From an uncultured Pelosinus sp. (GTDB lineage: Bacteria; Bacillota; Negativicutes; UMGS1260), in NCBI GenBank assembly GCA_900550105.1, contig URQW01000010.1:1-59301 (forward strand): a DNA stretch of 59,301 nt, in the 5' to 3' direction. Shown here one piece after another: positions 18,141 to 25,983 of this stretch. Numbering within the stretch: the first letter of the stretch is position 1; the number at the start of each line of letters is the position of its first letter. The notes under the pieces were generated by a model that worked only from the letters and a program-made list of their open reading frames with translations, was not told where the DNA came from and searched no databases. A program made the position numbers and the translations under genes.

Positions 18141-18158
18141 ATGACAATCCGATGACAA
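18141..18158 (-). promoter_or_regulatory. Tandem direct repeat upstream of the RND operon
   Basis: ATGACAA occurs twice with start points eleven bases apart, read on the minus strand as TTGTCAT twice. One-helical-turn spacing on one face is typical for OmpR-type response-regulator sites. It sits between the LysR stop and the adaptor start. The regulator is unknown. Confidence 0.4.
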
Positions 18159-18163
18159 ATGTC

Positions 18164-19036
18164 TTAAAAAGAACGGCTCGCGGCAAAGTCAATAAAAGCT
18201 TTTGCCGCTTTTGATAAATAGCGTCCTTCATACCAAGCTACACCGGCCTCTATATAGAGAGGTTCAGACAACTTTCTCGTAACGATATTACCATGTTTAG
18301 CTGCGATGGCGTCAAGCACAAAAGAAATACCAACTCCCTGCTCCACCAGTCCTAACACCGTCTCAATCTGCCGCGACGCAAAAACGATTCTCGGTGTAAA
18401 ATGATGTTTTGCCGCCTCTTCCATAATGACTTTACGAAAATAAGTATCTTCACGAAACAAGATGAAAGGATATTTCGCGAGTTCGCTAAAGGGAACCTGC
18501 TTGGCCTGAGATAAAGGATGATCGAGGGGCAGACAAAGCAGAATTTCGCCTGATGCGACAGGCACCGAGCTAAGCTCTGGCGGCGCATTTGATAGAATCA
18601 TAATCCCAATATCCAGTTCCCCCTGCTCCAAGCGACGACGAATCGACAAGGATCCCTCTTCCACAAAGTGCAATTCAAACTGCGGAAATTCCCTGGCAAA
18701 TTCAGCAAATAATAACGGAAAAAAGAAGGCGCCCACAATGGGCGTTACGCCGATTTTAATCGAGCCTTTCTGCAATAAGCGATAGTCATGCATTTCCTTA
18801 ATAGATTCAGCCAGCTTTCCTAAAATCTCATCGACTCGCCCCAGAAAAATCTTACCCTCTACCGTCAAATCAATCTGGCGCTGCCCCCGGTCAAGGAGCT
18901 GCACGCCTAGCTCCTCTTCCAGTTTTTGAATAGCCACAGAAACAGACGGCTGGGCGATATGAAATTGCTGCGCCGCCTTCGTAATGCTTTTGACCTTTCC
19001 CACAACCTGAAAATATTCTAACTGGCGTAAGTCCAT
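18164..19036 (-). CDS. LysR family transcriptional regulator
   Basis: DNA-binding regulator of 290 residues. The N-terminal winged helix is typical (MDLRQLEYFQVVGK, then AAQQFHIAQPSVSVAIQKLEEELG) and the C-terminal half is a periplasmic-binding-protein-like effector domain (about 90-290). GGGAGG precedes the ATG. It is divergent from the TauE transporter across a 132-base gap containing two clear dyads, so it most likely controls that transporter and itself. It also lies just upstream of the RND operon on the same strand, leaving a second possible target. The effector is unknown. Confidence 0.93.
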   Translation of the reverse strand: MDLRQLEYFQVVGKVKSITKAAQQFHIAQPSVSVAIQKLEEELGVQLLDRGQRQIDLTVEGKIFLGRVDEILGKLAESIKEMHDYRLLQKGSIKIGVTPIVGAFFFPLLFAEFAREFPQFELHFVEEGSLSIRRRLEQGELDIGIMILSNAPPELSSVPVASGEILLCLPLDHPLSQAKQVPFSELAKYPFILFREDTYFRKVIMEEAAKHHFTPRIVFASRQIETVLGLVEQGVGISFVLDAIAAKHGNIVTRKLSEPLYIEAGVAWYEGRYLSKAAKAFIDFAASRSF

Positions 19037-19057
19037 AGGCGCCTCCCTAGTTAAAAC

Positions 19058-19072
19058 ATAGTTTATAACTAT
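19058..19072. promoter_or_regulatory. LysR-type operator candidate
   Basis: ATAGTT-TAT-AACTAT is a perfect 15-base dyad with the T-N11-A form of LysR boxes, 22 bases from the lysR start. A related CATAGTTAGTTA half-site follows at 19078-19089. Confidence 0.55.
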
Positions 19073-19116
19073 TCTAACATAGTTAGTTAATATTTTTCAT
19101 GTATAAAAAACGTGAC

Positions 19117-19133
19117 TATACTTAGAGTATAGA
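19117..19133. promoter_or_regulatory. Palindrome in the TauE promoter region
   Basis: CTATACT-TAG-AGTATAG is a perfect dyad 36 bases before the TauE start. Its left arm contains TATACT, a good -10 element, so binding there would control TauE transcription. Confidence 0.5.
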
Positions 19134-19168
19134 ACTCATTACGGTACTATATAAAGGAGGATTTCCCC

Positions 19169-19936
19169 ATGCTTATTTTGTCTTATCTGGCTTTAGGCCT
19201 CTTTATTGGCGCATTCGGCACTTTAGTTGGCGTTGGCGGCGGCTTTCTGCTTGTCCCGCTGTTTATCATGGTTTTTCACTGGTCGCCAGCCCATGCGGTC
19301 GGCACCTCTCTGGCCATCGTCTTTTTGAATGCTTTATCAGGTTCTATTGCCTATGTAAAGCAAAAAAAGGTTTACTATGATGCAGCCATCCGCTTTAGTC
19401 TTGCCACTTTGCCTGGCGCCTTCCTTGGCAGCTATCTTGTTCAGTACTTTACCGGCGCAACTTTCCGCACCGCTTTTGGCGTACTCTTACTTATCATTGC
19501 CGTGCTTATGTTTTTCCGGCCATCAGCCAAGGGCCAGCAACCCGCTTTTGATGCGAAAACCTTTACCTACAACCGAGTTTTCGGTGTTTTGCTAAGCCTC
19601 GTAGTCGGCTTTCTTTCCAGTATTCTTGGCATTGGCGGCGGCGTGATTCATGTACCGGCCATGGTATATCTCTTGTCTTTCCCGCCCCATATTGCTACAG
19701 CCACATCGCACTTTGTCTTATGCATTTCTAGTTTTGTCGGCGTTATTTCCCACTTCTTGCTTGGCAATATCTTGCTCATGCCAGCTGCTACCATCGGCAT
19801 CGGCGCCGTCATCGGCGCTCAGGCTGGCGCCAAACTCTCGACCAAAACAAAATCGCGGGTCATCATGATTTTATTGGCAGTGGCGCTCTTCGGTCTCGGT
19901 CTAAGGCTGATTTTTACAGCCCACGCGTTTGCTTAA
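19169..19936 (+). CDS. TauE/SafE family sulfite/anion exporter-like permease
   Basis: Integral membrane protein of 255 residues with about eight helices arranged as two repeats. Each repeat starts with the family's glycine-rich motif: GTLVGVGGGFLLVPL (about 17-31) and SSILGIGGGVIHVPA (about 149-163). TauE/SafE proteins move sulfite, sulfoacetate or other small organic anions. AAAGGAGG precedes the ATG. It is divergent from a LysR regulator with operator-like dyads between them, suggesting induction by its substrate. The substrate cannot be assigned; no sulfonate-metabolism genes are adjacent. Confidence 0.92.
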   Translation: MLILSYLALGLFIGAFGTLVGVGGGFLLVPLFIMVFHWSPAHAVGTSLAIVFLNALSGSIAYVKQKKVYYDAAIRFSLATLPGAFLGSYLVQYFTGATFRTAFGVLLLIIAVLMFFRPSAKGQQPAFDAKTFTYNRVFGVLLSLVVGFLSSILGIGGGVIHVPAMVYLLSFPPHIATATSHFVLCISSFVGVISHFLLGNILLMPAATIGIGAVIGAQAGAKLSTKTKSRVIMILLAVALFGLGLRLIFTAHAFA

Positions 19937-19991
19937 AAAGTTTCCCTATTTCAAACCATCAAACACAGACTGATTCTATTCTTGCTAGCAC

Positions 19992-20023
19992 AAGGGGCTG
20001 CCGCATACTGCGTCAGCCCCTTT
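19992..20023. terminator. Bidirectional terminator
   Basis: AAGGGGCTG pairs with CAGCCCCTT around a 14-base loop, between the converging TauE gene and the secreted-protein gene. Confidence 0.75.
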
Positions 20024-20030
20024 AACCTAC

Positions 20031-20564
20031 TTATTGAACTGGATTTTTGAGCAAAGTCAATACTTCAGTTACAGCTGTTCCCACCATGCTCGATAAAGCC
20101 TCTACGGTAGATAAAGCGCCGTCCGTATCGGAGCGGGAAATGCTTTTATCAATCATAAACGCGCCGGAGGACGCCGAATACACTTTTAAATCCACAGCCG
20201 CATCAAGCGGATGCACCGCAAAAAGCACGACATAATTCACATGGCGCTGCGCACTATAGGCGGCAAGCGAATCAGGTGTAGCTTCTGTTACACTATGAAT
20301 ATTATAGTCGGTCAGATCACGCAATACCTCGCTGCCTGACTGTACTTCACTGCCAAGCATTAGCAAATTGACTTTCAAGCGAATGACTTCATTCAGCGCC
20401 TTGTTCATCAAATCGGTTCCTGGCACATAATGACCTGATGTATCGATATACAAAGCAACAGCAGCCAAAGAATTATCACTCGCTGCCGCAAAAGCCCTAG
20501 ATCCTAAAGTAGGCTGCAAAACAAGCAGTCCCAAACACAAAACGATCATAATTTTTAATCGCAA
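20031..20564 (-). CDS. Hypothetical secreted protein
   Basis: Not recognised. The 177-residue product begins with a hydrophobic signal peptide ending near SRAFAA, then has a mixed alpha/beta region without cysteines or membrane helices. The order resembles small periplasmic proteins with a Rossmann-like or CsgG/LpoB-like fold (VNYVVLFAVH strand, then DLKVYSASSGAFMIDKS), but the match is weak. A TTG start at 20564 is chosen because GGGAG lies eight bases upstream; a GTG at 20573 overlaps that site. It is monocistronic, with a good promoter upstream and a terminator downstream, and probably acts in the cell envelope. Confidence 0.7.
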   Translation of the reverse strand: MRLKIMIVLCLGLLVLQPTLGSRAFAAASDNSLAAVALYIDTSGHYVPGTDLMNKALNEVIRLKVNLLMLGSEVQSGSEVLRDLTDYNIHSVTEATPDSLAAYSAQRHVNYVVLFAVHPLDAAVDLKVYSASSGAFMIDKSISRSDTDGALSTVEALSSMVGTAVTEVLTLLKNPVQ

Positions 20565-20609
20565 AAAGCTCACTCCCTTTTAAGAAAACTTAAAAAATCT
20601 TACCTTAGT

Positions 20610-20638
20610 ATTATAGCGCGTCCTTCTCGGAGCGGCAA
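20610..20638 (-). promoter_or_regulatory. Sigma-A type promoter of the secreted-protein gene
   Basis: On the minus strand TTGCCG and a perfect TATAAT are 17 bases apart, about 46 bases upstream of the chosen start. Confidence 0.6.
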
Positions 20639-20728
20639 TTACAGTAAAAAAGAAAGTATCTAGCGCAGGAATTCTCCCGTCCCAAGCGAAAACATTGGTA
20701 ACATTGTCTTGCGAAAGGGGTTTTGGTT

Positions 20729-21613
20729 ATGTCTCTGTCTTACTCAAAAAAAACGATCCAATGGCACTGTCTGTTATTTCTTCTATTCTTTGGGCTGCTG
20801 ACGGTTCTGTATCCGACAATCTCGCAAGCAGCTGAACTGGAAACAGATCTTGTCAAAATCCCGTTGAAATTGCCTGATGCCAATTACAATCTAGATGGGA
20901 AAATCTACAAACCAGAAGGAGATGGGCCTTTCCCCCTTATTGTTTTAACCCATGGCACGCCGCGTACCGCCACCGATCGATTACTTACTAATGTCAATAC
21001 TTACTTTAGACATCAAGCAGCGTATTTTGTCAAACAAGGCTACGTCGTTTTATTTGTTGTAAGGCGCGGGTTTGGCGAATCAAGTGCGCCTTATGCCGAA
21101 GCAACGACTTTAACAGCAGGTAGGCGAAACTATACCCATGCAGGCCTCGAAGCGGCAAAAGACCTATCGGCGGCCATTAGCTTCGGCAAAACGCTTCCTT
21201 ATGTCAATCCCAGCAAGATTATTCTAGTAGGTCAATCGACTGGCGGACATTCTGTGATTGCTACTGGCTCGCTACAAATCCCCGGCGTGATTGGTATCGT
21301 TAATTTCGCTGGCGGCCGCGGCTCTTACGCTCCTGACCAAGTCTATAATAAAGAGGATTTGATCGCCTCGATGGGGTTCTTCGGCAAAACCTCGCGAATC
21401 CCCACACTCTGGCTTTACGCTACGAATGACCATTACTTTAATCCTGATTTAGCGCAAGCCATGGTAAAAGCCTATCAAAGCGCCGGCGGCAACGCTGCTT
21501 TTGTCACCCTACCGGATTTTAGCGACGATGGTCATCGGTCTTTCGTGGGAAACCAAAAGGCCTGGTCACCGGCCATAACGGCTTTTCTCGCAACACTTTT
21601 ACAACAAAAATAG
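20729..21613 (+). CDS. Secreted alpha/beta hydrolase
   Basis: Hydrolase of 294 residues exported by an N-terminal signal peptide (about 1-35, ending SQAAE). The alpha/beta fold is shown by the oxyanion-region LTHGTPR, the nucleophile elbow GQSTGGHS (Ser near 175), the aspartate in LWLYATNDHYF and the catalytic histidine in DDGHRSF. It resembles dienelactone hydrolase or prolyl-oligopeptidase-type esterases; the ester or peptide substrate is unknown. The ATG at 20729 has AAAGGGG upstream, while a TTG at 20723 is too close to it. It stands alone, closed by a strong terminator. Confidence 0.85.
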   Translation: MSLSYSKKTIQWHCLLFLLFFGLLTVLYPTISQAAELETDLVKIPLKLPDANYNLDGKIYKPEGDGPFPLIVLTHGTPRTATDRLLTNVNTYFRHQAAYFVKQGYVVLFVVRRGFGESSAPYAEATTLTAGRRNYTHAGLEAAKDLSAAISFGKTLPYVNPSKIILVGQSTGGHSVIATGSLQIPGVIGIVNFAGGRGSYAPDQVYNKEDLIASMGFFGKTSRIPTLWLYATNDHYFNPDLAQAMVKAYQSAGGNAAFVTLPDFSDDGHRSFVGNQKAWSPAITAFLATLLQQK

Positions 21614-21627
21614 AAGTAGCTACATTT

Positions 21628-21673
21628 ATAAGACAAAAGCTTCGGCGATGTAACGCCGAAGCTTTTGTCTTAT
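21628..21673. terminator. Strong bidirectional terminator between the hydrolase and feo genes
   Basis: A perfect 20-base-pair stem (ATAAGACAAAAGCTTCGGCG and its complement) with a six-base loop and T-rich flanks on both strands. The stop of the FeoB-associated gene at 21670 lies inside one arm. Confidence 0.92.
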
Positions 21674-21819
21674 TTTTCGTCTTCCTTTTCCTTCATACGG
21701 CATCCCTGACAACCTTTAGAGCAAGCGCAAGCGTCACTGCCCTTGACCTGCCGATAAGCAAGACGGCCAAGATAGAAGACCGCGCCCAAACCAATCAATC
21801 CTAAAAGAATATTTTCCAT
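21670..21819 (-). CDS. FeoB-associated Cys-rich membrane protein
   Basis: Protein of 49 residues: one membrane helix (ILLGLIGLGAVFYLGRLAY) followed by a cysteine-rich tail CACSKGCQGC. This matches the small proteins found next to feoB in many Firmicutes, thought to assist ferrous iron transport; their function is unproven. The ATG at 21819 has GGAGGAGGG directly upstream, twelve bases after the feoB stop. The longer open frame to 21924 lies within feoB and is discarded. Confidence 0.87.
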   Translation of the reverse strand: MENILLGLIGLGAVFYLGRLAYRQVKGSDACACSKGCQGCRMKEKEDEK

Positions 21820-21830
21820 ATTCCCTCCTC

Positions 21831-24011
21831 CTAACGCACTCCGAATAGCAGCCCGCCATGATATACGAGAAAGGCCATCACCCAGGCGACAGCCGTCGTA
21901 TAGATCGAGGCAAACAGGGCCCATTTCGTCGAGTTTGTTTCGCGCCGGATGGCGGCGATTGTCGCCACACAGGGCGAATAAATTAAAATAAAGACCATCA
22001 TAGTATAAGCGACTAGAGGATTCATCGCCGGATCAGCCGCTAAGGCTTTAGCCAGCTCACTACCTGTTTTCCCGCTATCACCTACGCTGTAAATTGTTGC
22101 CATAGTACTTACAATCACTTCTTTTGCTGAAAAACCAGCAAATAAGCTAACAGCTTGTTTCCAAGTAAACCCAAGCGGCGCCACAAACGGCTCTAAGGTC
22201 TTACCGATTTGCCCAGCGTAGCTTTGCGCCAGTTTTTCGCTGGCCTGCGCCTGCTTTAACTCTGCCCTCTGGGTGTCTAGCTCTTGGGACAGTTCCTCAA
22301 GTTCGTCTGAATTATAAGAATGGCTGTTAACCTGCTTCTCATAAGTTTGCACAAGCTGAGCTTGCAGGACATCATAGTCGGCACTATAAGAAACTTCCGC
22401 CGGATAATTCGTTAAAAACCAGATCAGAATGGATACTGCCAAAATAATCGTGCCAGCTTTGCGGACATAAAGAATCGTTCTTTCCCACATATGCAGCAAA
22501 ATACTTTTCAGCGAAGGGCAACGATAAGGTGGCATTTCCATTACAAAAGGTTCCGTATCACCCTTTAATAAAAAAGTTCGCAGTAAGCGGGCCATAAACA
22601 CAGCTAGGAAAATGCCTAAAATATAAATTGAAAACAGCACGGTTCCCGCCATATTCTCAGGGAAAAAGGCGGCGCAAAGCAGTGTATAGACAGGCAACCT
22701 GGCACTGCAGCTCATAAAGGGCGTAACCAAGATCGTCACAAGACGATCGCGGGGGTTTTCCAAGGTCCGCGTTCCCATAATTGCCGGAACACTGCAGCCA
22801 AATCCCAGTAATAATGGAATAAAGGATTTGCCATGAAGACCCACTTTATGCATGATCCGATCCATAATAAAAGCGGCTCGCGCCATATAACCGGAGTCTT
22901 CCAACACAGCAATCGCCGCAAAGAGGAGCAGAATAATCGGGACAAAAGACAAGACGCTGCCAACGCCGCCAATCACACCATCAATCAGCAGATCTTTCAG
23001 CCCGCTCTCCGGTAACATCTCACCAGCATATTGGGCCAACAACGAAAGACCTGCCTGAATCGCCTTCTGCGGGCCAGAACCAATCGTAAAAACGAGATTA
23101 AAAACCAACCACATCATAGCTAAAAAAAGCGGTATCCCGAGCAGTCGATTCGTTAGAACCGAGTCAATCCGATCTGATAAAGTCTTTGCTGACGGCGCCT
23201 CGCATAAAACAATCCGGCGATACAATTCGCCAACATACTGATAACGTTTATCAGCTACAATGCTGGCCACGTCATCATCAAATTGAGCAGCAAGGTCTTT
23301 ACTTAAGACCGCAGCTCGCGCTAACAGCCGTTCACTGCCAGGTAAGTCCTTTATCTGACGAATCACATCGCGATCCTCTTCCAGCAACTTTAGCAAAAGC
23401 CAACGTTGCGGGTACTTCAGAGCTACCACGTTTTCCGGCATTAAGGAACTTAGCGCTTGAATCGCTGCCTCGATTTCCCGGCCATAATCTAGTAAAAAGT
23501 CGCTTTGCGGCTCCTTTGCAGCCGCTACAGCCCGTTGCAGCAGATCTTCCAACCCACGTTTTTTATTTCCCACAGTAGTCACAACAGGCACGGAAAGGAT
23601 TTCGCTTAACTTCTCCAGACTGAACTGGAGTCCTCTAGCTGCCGCCACATCAACCATATTTACCGCTAACACCAGTGGTCGATTGAGTTCCAATAACTGC
23701 ACAGCTAAATAGAGATTCCGCTCCAAATTAGAACCGTCTAAAACATCAATAACAACATGAGGCTGTTCTAACACAATAAAATCTCTCGTAACAACTTCTT
23801 CAATAGAATAAGCAGTCAAACTATAGGTCCCTGGCAAATCAACAATTGTCAGTTCTGTGTCCTGAAACAGCTTGCGTCCGGCCTTTTTTTCCACCGTAAC
23901 GCCTGAATAATTACCGACATGCTGATTCGAGCCTGTCAAATGGTTAAAAATCGTTGTTTTGCCGCAATTAGGATTCCCGGCAAGAGCAATCGTAAGGGAT
24001 GACCTAGACAT
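21831..24011 (-). CDS. feoB: Ferrous iron transport protein B
   Basis: GTP-gated Fe(II) transporter, 726 residues. The N-terminal G domain has G1 GNPNCGKT (12-19), switch region VGNYSGVTVEKK, G3 DLPGTYSL and G4 NMVD, followed by a helical regulatory domain and a membrane part with paired gate motifs (GFGCSVPAIMGTRT and a later SPCVATIAAIRRE). An insertion with a predicted coiled coil (about 575-625) lies between the later helices. The gene follows feoA by 27 bases and precedes the Cys-rich partner, under a Fur-type operator. Confidence 0.96.
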   Translation of the reverse strand: MSRSSLTIALAGNPNCGKTTIFNHLTGSNQHVGNYSGVTVEKKAGRKLFQDTELTIVDLPGTYSLTAYSIEEVVTRDFIVLEQPHVVIDVLDGSNLERNLYLAVQLLELNRPLVLAVNMVDVAAARGLQFSLEKLSEILSVPVVTTVGNKKRGLEDLLQRAVAAAKEPQSDFLLDYGREIEAAIQALSSLMPENVVALKYPQRWLLLKLLEEDRDVIRQIKDLPGSERLLARAAVLSKDLAAQFDDDVASIVADKRYQYVGELYRRIVLCEAPSAKTLSDRIDSVLTNRLLGIPLFLAMMWLVFNLVFTIGSGPQKAIQAGLSLLAQYAGEMLPESGLKDLLIDGVIGGVGSVLSFVPIILLLFAAIAVLEDSGYMARAAFIMDRIMHKVGLHGKSFIPLLLGFGCSVPAIMGTRTLENPRDRLVTILVTPFMSCSARLPVYTLLCAAFFPENMAGTVLFSIYILGIFLAVFMARLLRTFLLKGDTEPFVMEMPPYRCPSLKSILLHMWERTILYVRKAGTIILAVSILIWFLTNYPAEVSYSADYDVLQAQLVQTYEKQVNSHSYNSDELEELSQELDTQRAELKQAQASEKLAQSYAGQIGKTLEPFVAPLGFTWKQAVSLFAGFSAKEVIVSTMATIYSVGDSGKTGSELAKALAADPAMNPLVAYTMMVFILIYSPCVATIAAIRRETNSTKWALFASIYTTAVAWVMAFLVYHGGLLFGVR

Positions 24012-24038
24012 TCTGTTCTCCTTAACTAAGCCTTGCTG

Positions 24039-24293
24039 TTAGGCAAGACAACATACTTCATCTGTTACAATTTCTACTTCAATATATTCAGCTTCCTGCT
24101 TACGCAGCGACAAATTAAAAGCTTTCACTTTGATTTCCATAGGGTCGCCAAGGGGAGCAAATTTCTGCACTTCAATCAAGGCGCCCGGCACAATCCCAAT
24201 ATCAAAAATCCGCCGTTTAATCGGTCCCTTACCAACAATGCGCACTACGCGGGCTTTTTGTCCAGCTGTAAGTTCGCTAAGCGCTTGCGCCAT
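24039..24293 (-). CDS. feoA: Ferrous iron transport protein A
   Basis: Small cytoplasmic SH3-like protein, 84 residues, needed for FeoB function. It shows the family pattern ALSELTAGQKARVVRI, GIVPGALIEV and a C-terminal SLRKQEAEYIEVE. The ATG at 24293 has GGAGG seven bases upstream, whereas the longer ATG at 24314 has no site. It leads the feoAB operon. Confidence 0.93.
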   Translation of the reverse strand: MAQALSELTAGQKARVVRIVGKGPIKRRIFDIGIVPGALIEVQKFAPLGDPMEIKVKAFNLSLRKQEAEYIEVEIVTDEVCCLA

Positions 24294-24327
24294 GCCATCG
24301 CCTCCATTCACCATACTATAAAGGTAT

Positions 24328-24342
24328 TGATTATCATTTTCA
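24328..24342. promoter_or_regulatory. Fur-box-like operator of feoAB
   Basis: TGATTATCATTTTCA matches the 7-1-7 consensus TGATAAT-N-ATTATCA with two mismatches. It abuts the -10 element of the feoA promoter, so iron-loaded Fur would block transcription. Confidence 0.72.
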
Positions 24343-24371
24343 TTGTAACGAAATTAGCGTTGCCTTGTCAA
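24342..24371 (-). promoter_or_regulatory. feoAB promoter
   Basis: On the minus strand TTGACA and TACAAT are 18 bases apart, immediately upstream of the Fur box and about 50 bases before feoA. Confidence 0.7.
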
Positions 24372-24445
24372 TACCATCAGAACGTCCCAGGGTTCGCCGC
24401 AGTGTAATCTTTCTAACTATTTTTAAAGTGCAGCCATTTTTCACC

Positions 24446-24474
24446 TTGACAAAAAAAATGTTACCTTGTATACT
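24446..24474 (+). promoter_or_regulatory. Promoter of the T-box/BASS transcript
   Basis: Consensus TTGACA, 17 bases, TATACT. Transcription would start about 50 bases before the T-box stem I. Confidence 0.8.
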
Positions 24475-24531
24475 TAGTTTAAGTTTTACAAGATTACACT
24501 AGTTAAAACAACTTCATTATGCTCCATAAAA

Positions 24532-24827
24532 GTAATGACGGAGACACCCCTTTATGATTCTTTTGTTTCAGAGAGCCGATGGTTGGTGCGAATCGGTAAC
24601 AAGCTCTTAAAGGACATCACTCCTGAACTGCAACGCTGAATAATAGTAAGCCGCGCCGGAATCAACTCTATTATAGAGTGCAACCGTTACCTTGCTAGGG
24701 TTGTTAGACCTAATGAGAGGCAGTTCTTTTTTTATGATAAAAAGAACTGTGAAAAAGGGTGGTACCGCGAGATAGCCTCTTGCCCCTTGAATGACGATTC
24801 AAGGAGTCAAGCGGTTTTTTTATTTTC
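24532..24827 (+). ncRNA. T-box riboswitch, probable isoleucine specifier
   Basis: Leader with all T-box parts. The distal stem I motif AGAGAGCCGATGGTTGGTG is near 24570. In the specifier loop, CCTTTA pairs with TAAAGG above and GGAG with CTCC below, leaving ACATCA with ATC at 24616-24618 followed by A. A stem III hairpin lies at 24720-24750. The T-box AAAAAGGGTGGTACCGCG is at 24752-24769. The competing terminator pairs ACCGC and CTTGAAT with ATTCAAG and GCGGT before TTTTTTT, ending at 24827. The antiterminator bulge is UGGU, which pairs with discriminator A73, consistent with tRNA-Ile. It controls the BASS transporter 72 bases downstream. Confidence 0.93.
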
Positions 24828-24898
24828 AGCGTTCGGTTCGATGTCGACGCGAAACGCCGCTGTTACTCAACAAATTTATCTATCAGGAGGATCGTGTT

Positions 24899-25864
24899 AT
24901 GAATCTCTTAGAAAAAATAGCTACGTTTATCTGTAAAAAGTTCACCTTATGGGTCATTCTGTTTTCCTGCATCGCCTTTTGGCAGCCAACGCCATTCAAG
25001 CCGATTGTTCCGGCCATTTCTTATCTGCTTGGCTTTATTATGCTCGGCATGGGCCTTACCATGTCGCTCGATGATTTCAAGCTTGTTTTAAAACATCCCC
25101 GCGAAGTCTTCTATGGCGTATCCTTCCGGTATCTGCTCATGCCTCTCATTGGCTATGGCGTTGCCAAAGTACTGGGATTGCCACCGGCCCTAGCTGCTGG
25201 CGTTGTGCTCATCGGCGCTTGCCCCAGCGGTACCGCTTCCAATGTTATGTCCTTTATCGCCAAAGGTGATACGGCGCTTTCCGTTACCGTATCCAGCGTA
25301 AATACCATTTTAGCGCCGCTGCTTACTCCCTATATTTTCTTAGTCTTAGCCGGATCGTTTATTCCTATCGATGTAACTGCACTCTTTATTGAAATCGTAA
25401 AAATTGTCCTACTACCTGTAGCGACAGGCGTAGCCTGCCGGATGGTCTTTAAAGAAAAATTGGATCAAATCGTTCACATTGTGCCTGCCTTTTCTGTCAT
25501 CTGCATTATTACGATTCTGTCCTGCGTCGTTGCCGTAAACGCTGCTAAACTAGCTACAGTCGGCCTGATTATTGTAGCCGCCGTTTTTCTCCACAACAGT
25601 CTTGGTCTCCTGCTTGGCTATGGTTCCGCTCATGCTGTTAAAATGGGTGAAAAGAAAGCGCGGGCCATTACCTTTGAAATTGGCATGGAGAATTCTGGAC
25701 TTGCTGTAGCCCTCGCCATGGCCCATCTTGATCCCATGGCAGCCCTCCCCGCCGCCGTATGCAGTATCTGGCAGAATATCAGTGGCAGTATTCTGGCCAG
25801 CTATTGGGGCTCCAAAACAGAAAAATCGGCAATGGTCTCTGACCTTGTGGATTCCAAAGCCTAA
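24899..25864 (+). CDS. Bile acid:sodium symporter (BASS) family transporter under T-box control
   Basis: Membrane protein of 321 residues with about ten helices. BASS signatures are present: GACPSGTASNVMSFIAKG (about 106-123) with the following SVTVSSVNT, and EIGMENSGLAVALA (about 260), the paired regions around the sodium sites. Bacterial relatives carry bile acids, pantothenate precursors (PanS exports ketopantoate) or other organic acids. CAGGAGG precedes the ATG at 24899; a longer frame from 24791 starts inside the T-box terminator and is discarded. Control by an apparent Ile T-box suggests traffic of a branched-chain amino acid precursor or 2-keto acid; that substrate is inference. Confidence 0.88.
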   Translation: MNLLEKIATFICKKFTLWVILFSCIAFWQPTPFKPIVPAISYLLGFIMLGMGLTMSLDDFKLVLKHPREVFYGVSFRYLLMPLIGYGVAKVLGLPPALAAGVVLIGACPSGTASNVMSFIAKGDTALSVTVSSVNTILAPLLTPYIFLVLAGSFIPIDVTALFIEIVKIVLLPVATGVACRMVFKEKLDQIVHIVPAFSVICIITILSCVVAVNAAKLATVGLIIVAAVFLHNSLGLLLGYGSAHAVKMGEKKARAITFEIGMENSGLAVALAMAHLDPMAALPAAVCSIWQNISGSILASYWGSKTEKSAMVSDLVDSKA

Positions 25865-25919
25865 CTTTCCCTAAGAACTCGCCCCACAAAAAAACAGCTT
25901 CTTGCAATCAATAAAGAAA

Positions 25920-25960
25920 GACTGCCTCCCAGCTCATATGCGAGCTTATGGGAGGCAGTC
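25920..25960. terminator. Bidirectional terminator between the BASS gene and serS
   Basis: GACTGCCTCCCA pairs with TGGGAGGCAGTC; an inner AGCTC/GAGCT extends the stem. T-rich tracts follow on both strands. Confidence 0.85.
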
Positions 25961-25983
25961 TTCTTTATATCATGCAGTAAAAC

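Noticed and set aside
23186..23578. 130-codon open frame opposite feoB
   Set aside because: It is antisense to a well-conserved coding region, has no ribosome site and its product resembles no protein.
24720..24750. AGTTCTTTTTTT hairpin as a stand-alone terminator
   Set aside because: It lies between stem I and the T-box core and is explained as stem III of the riboswitch.
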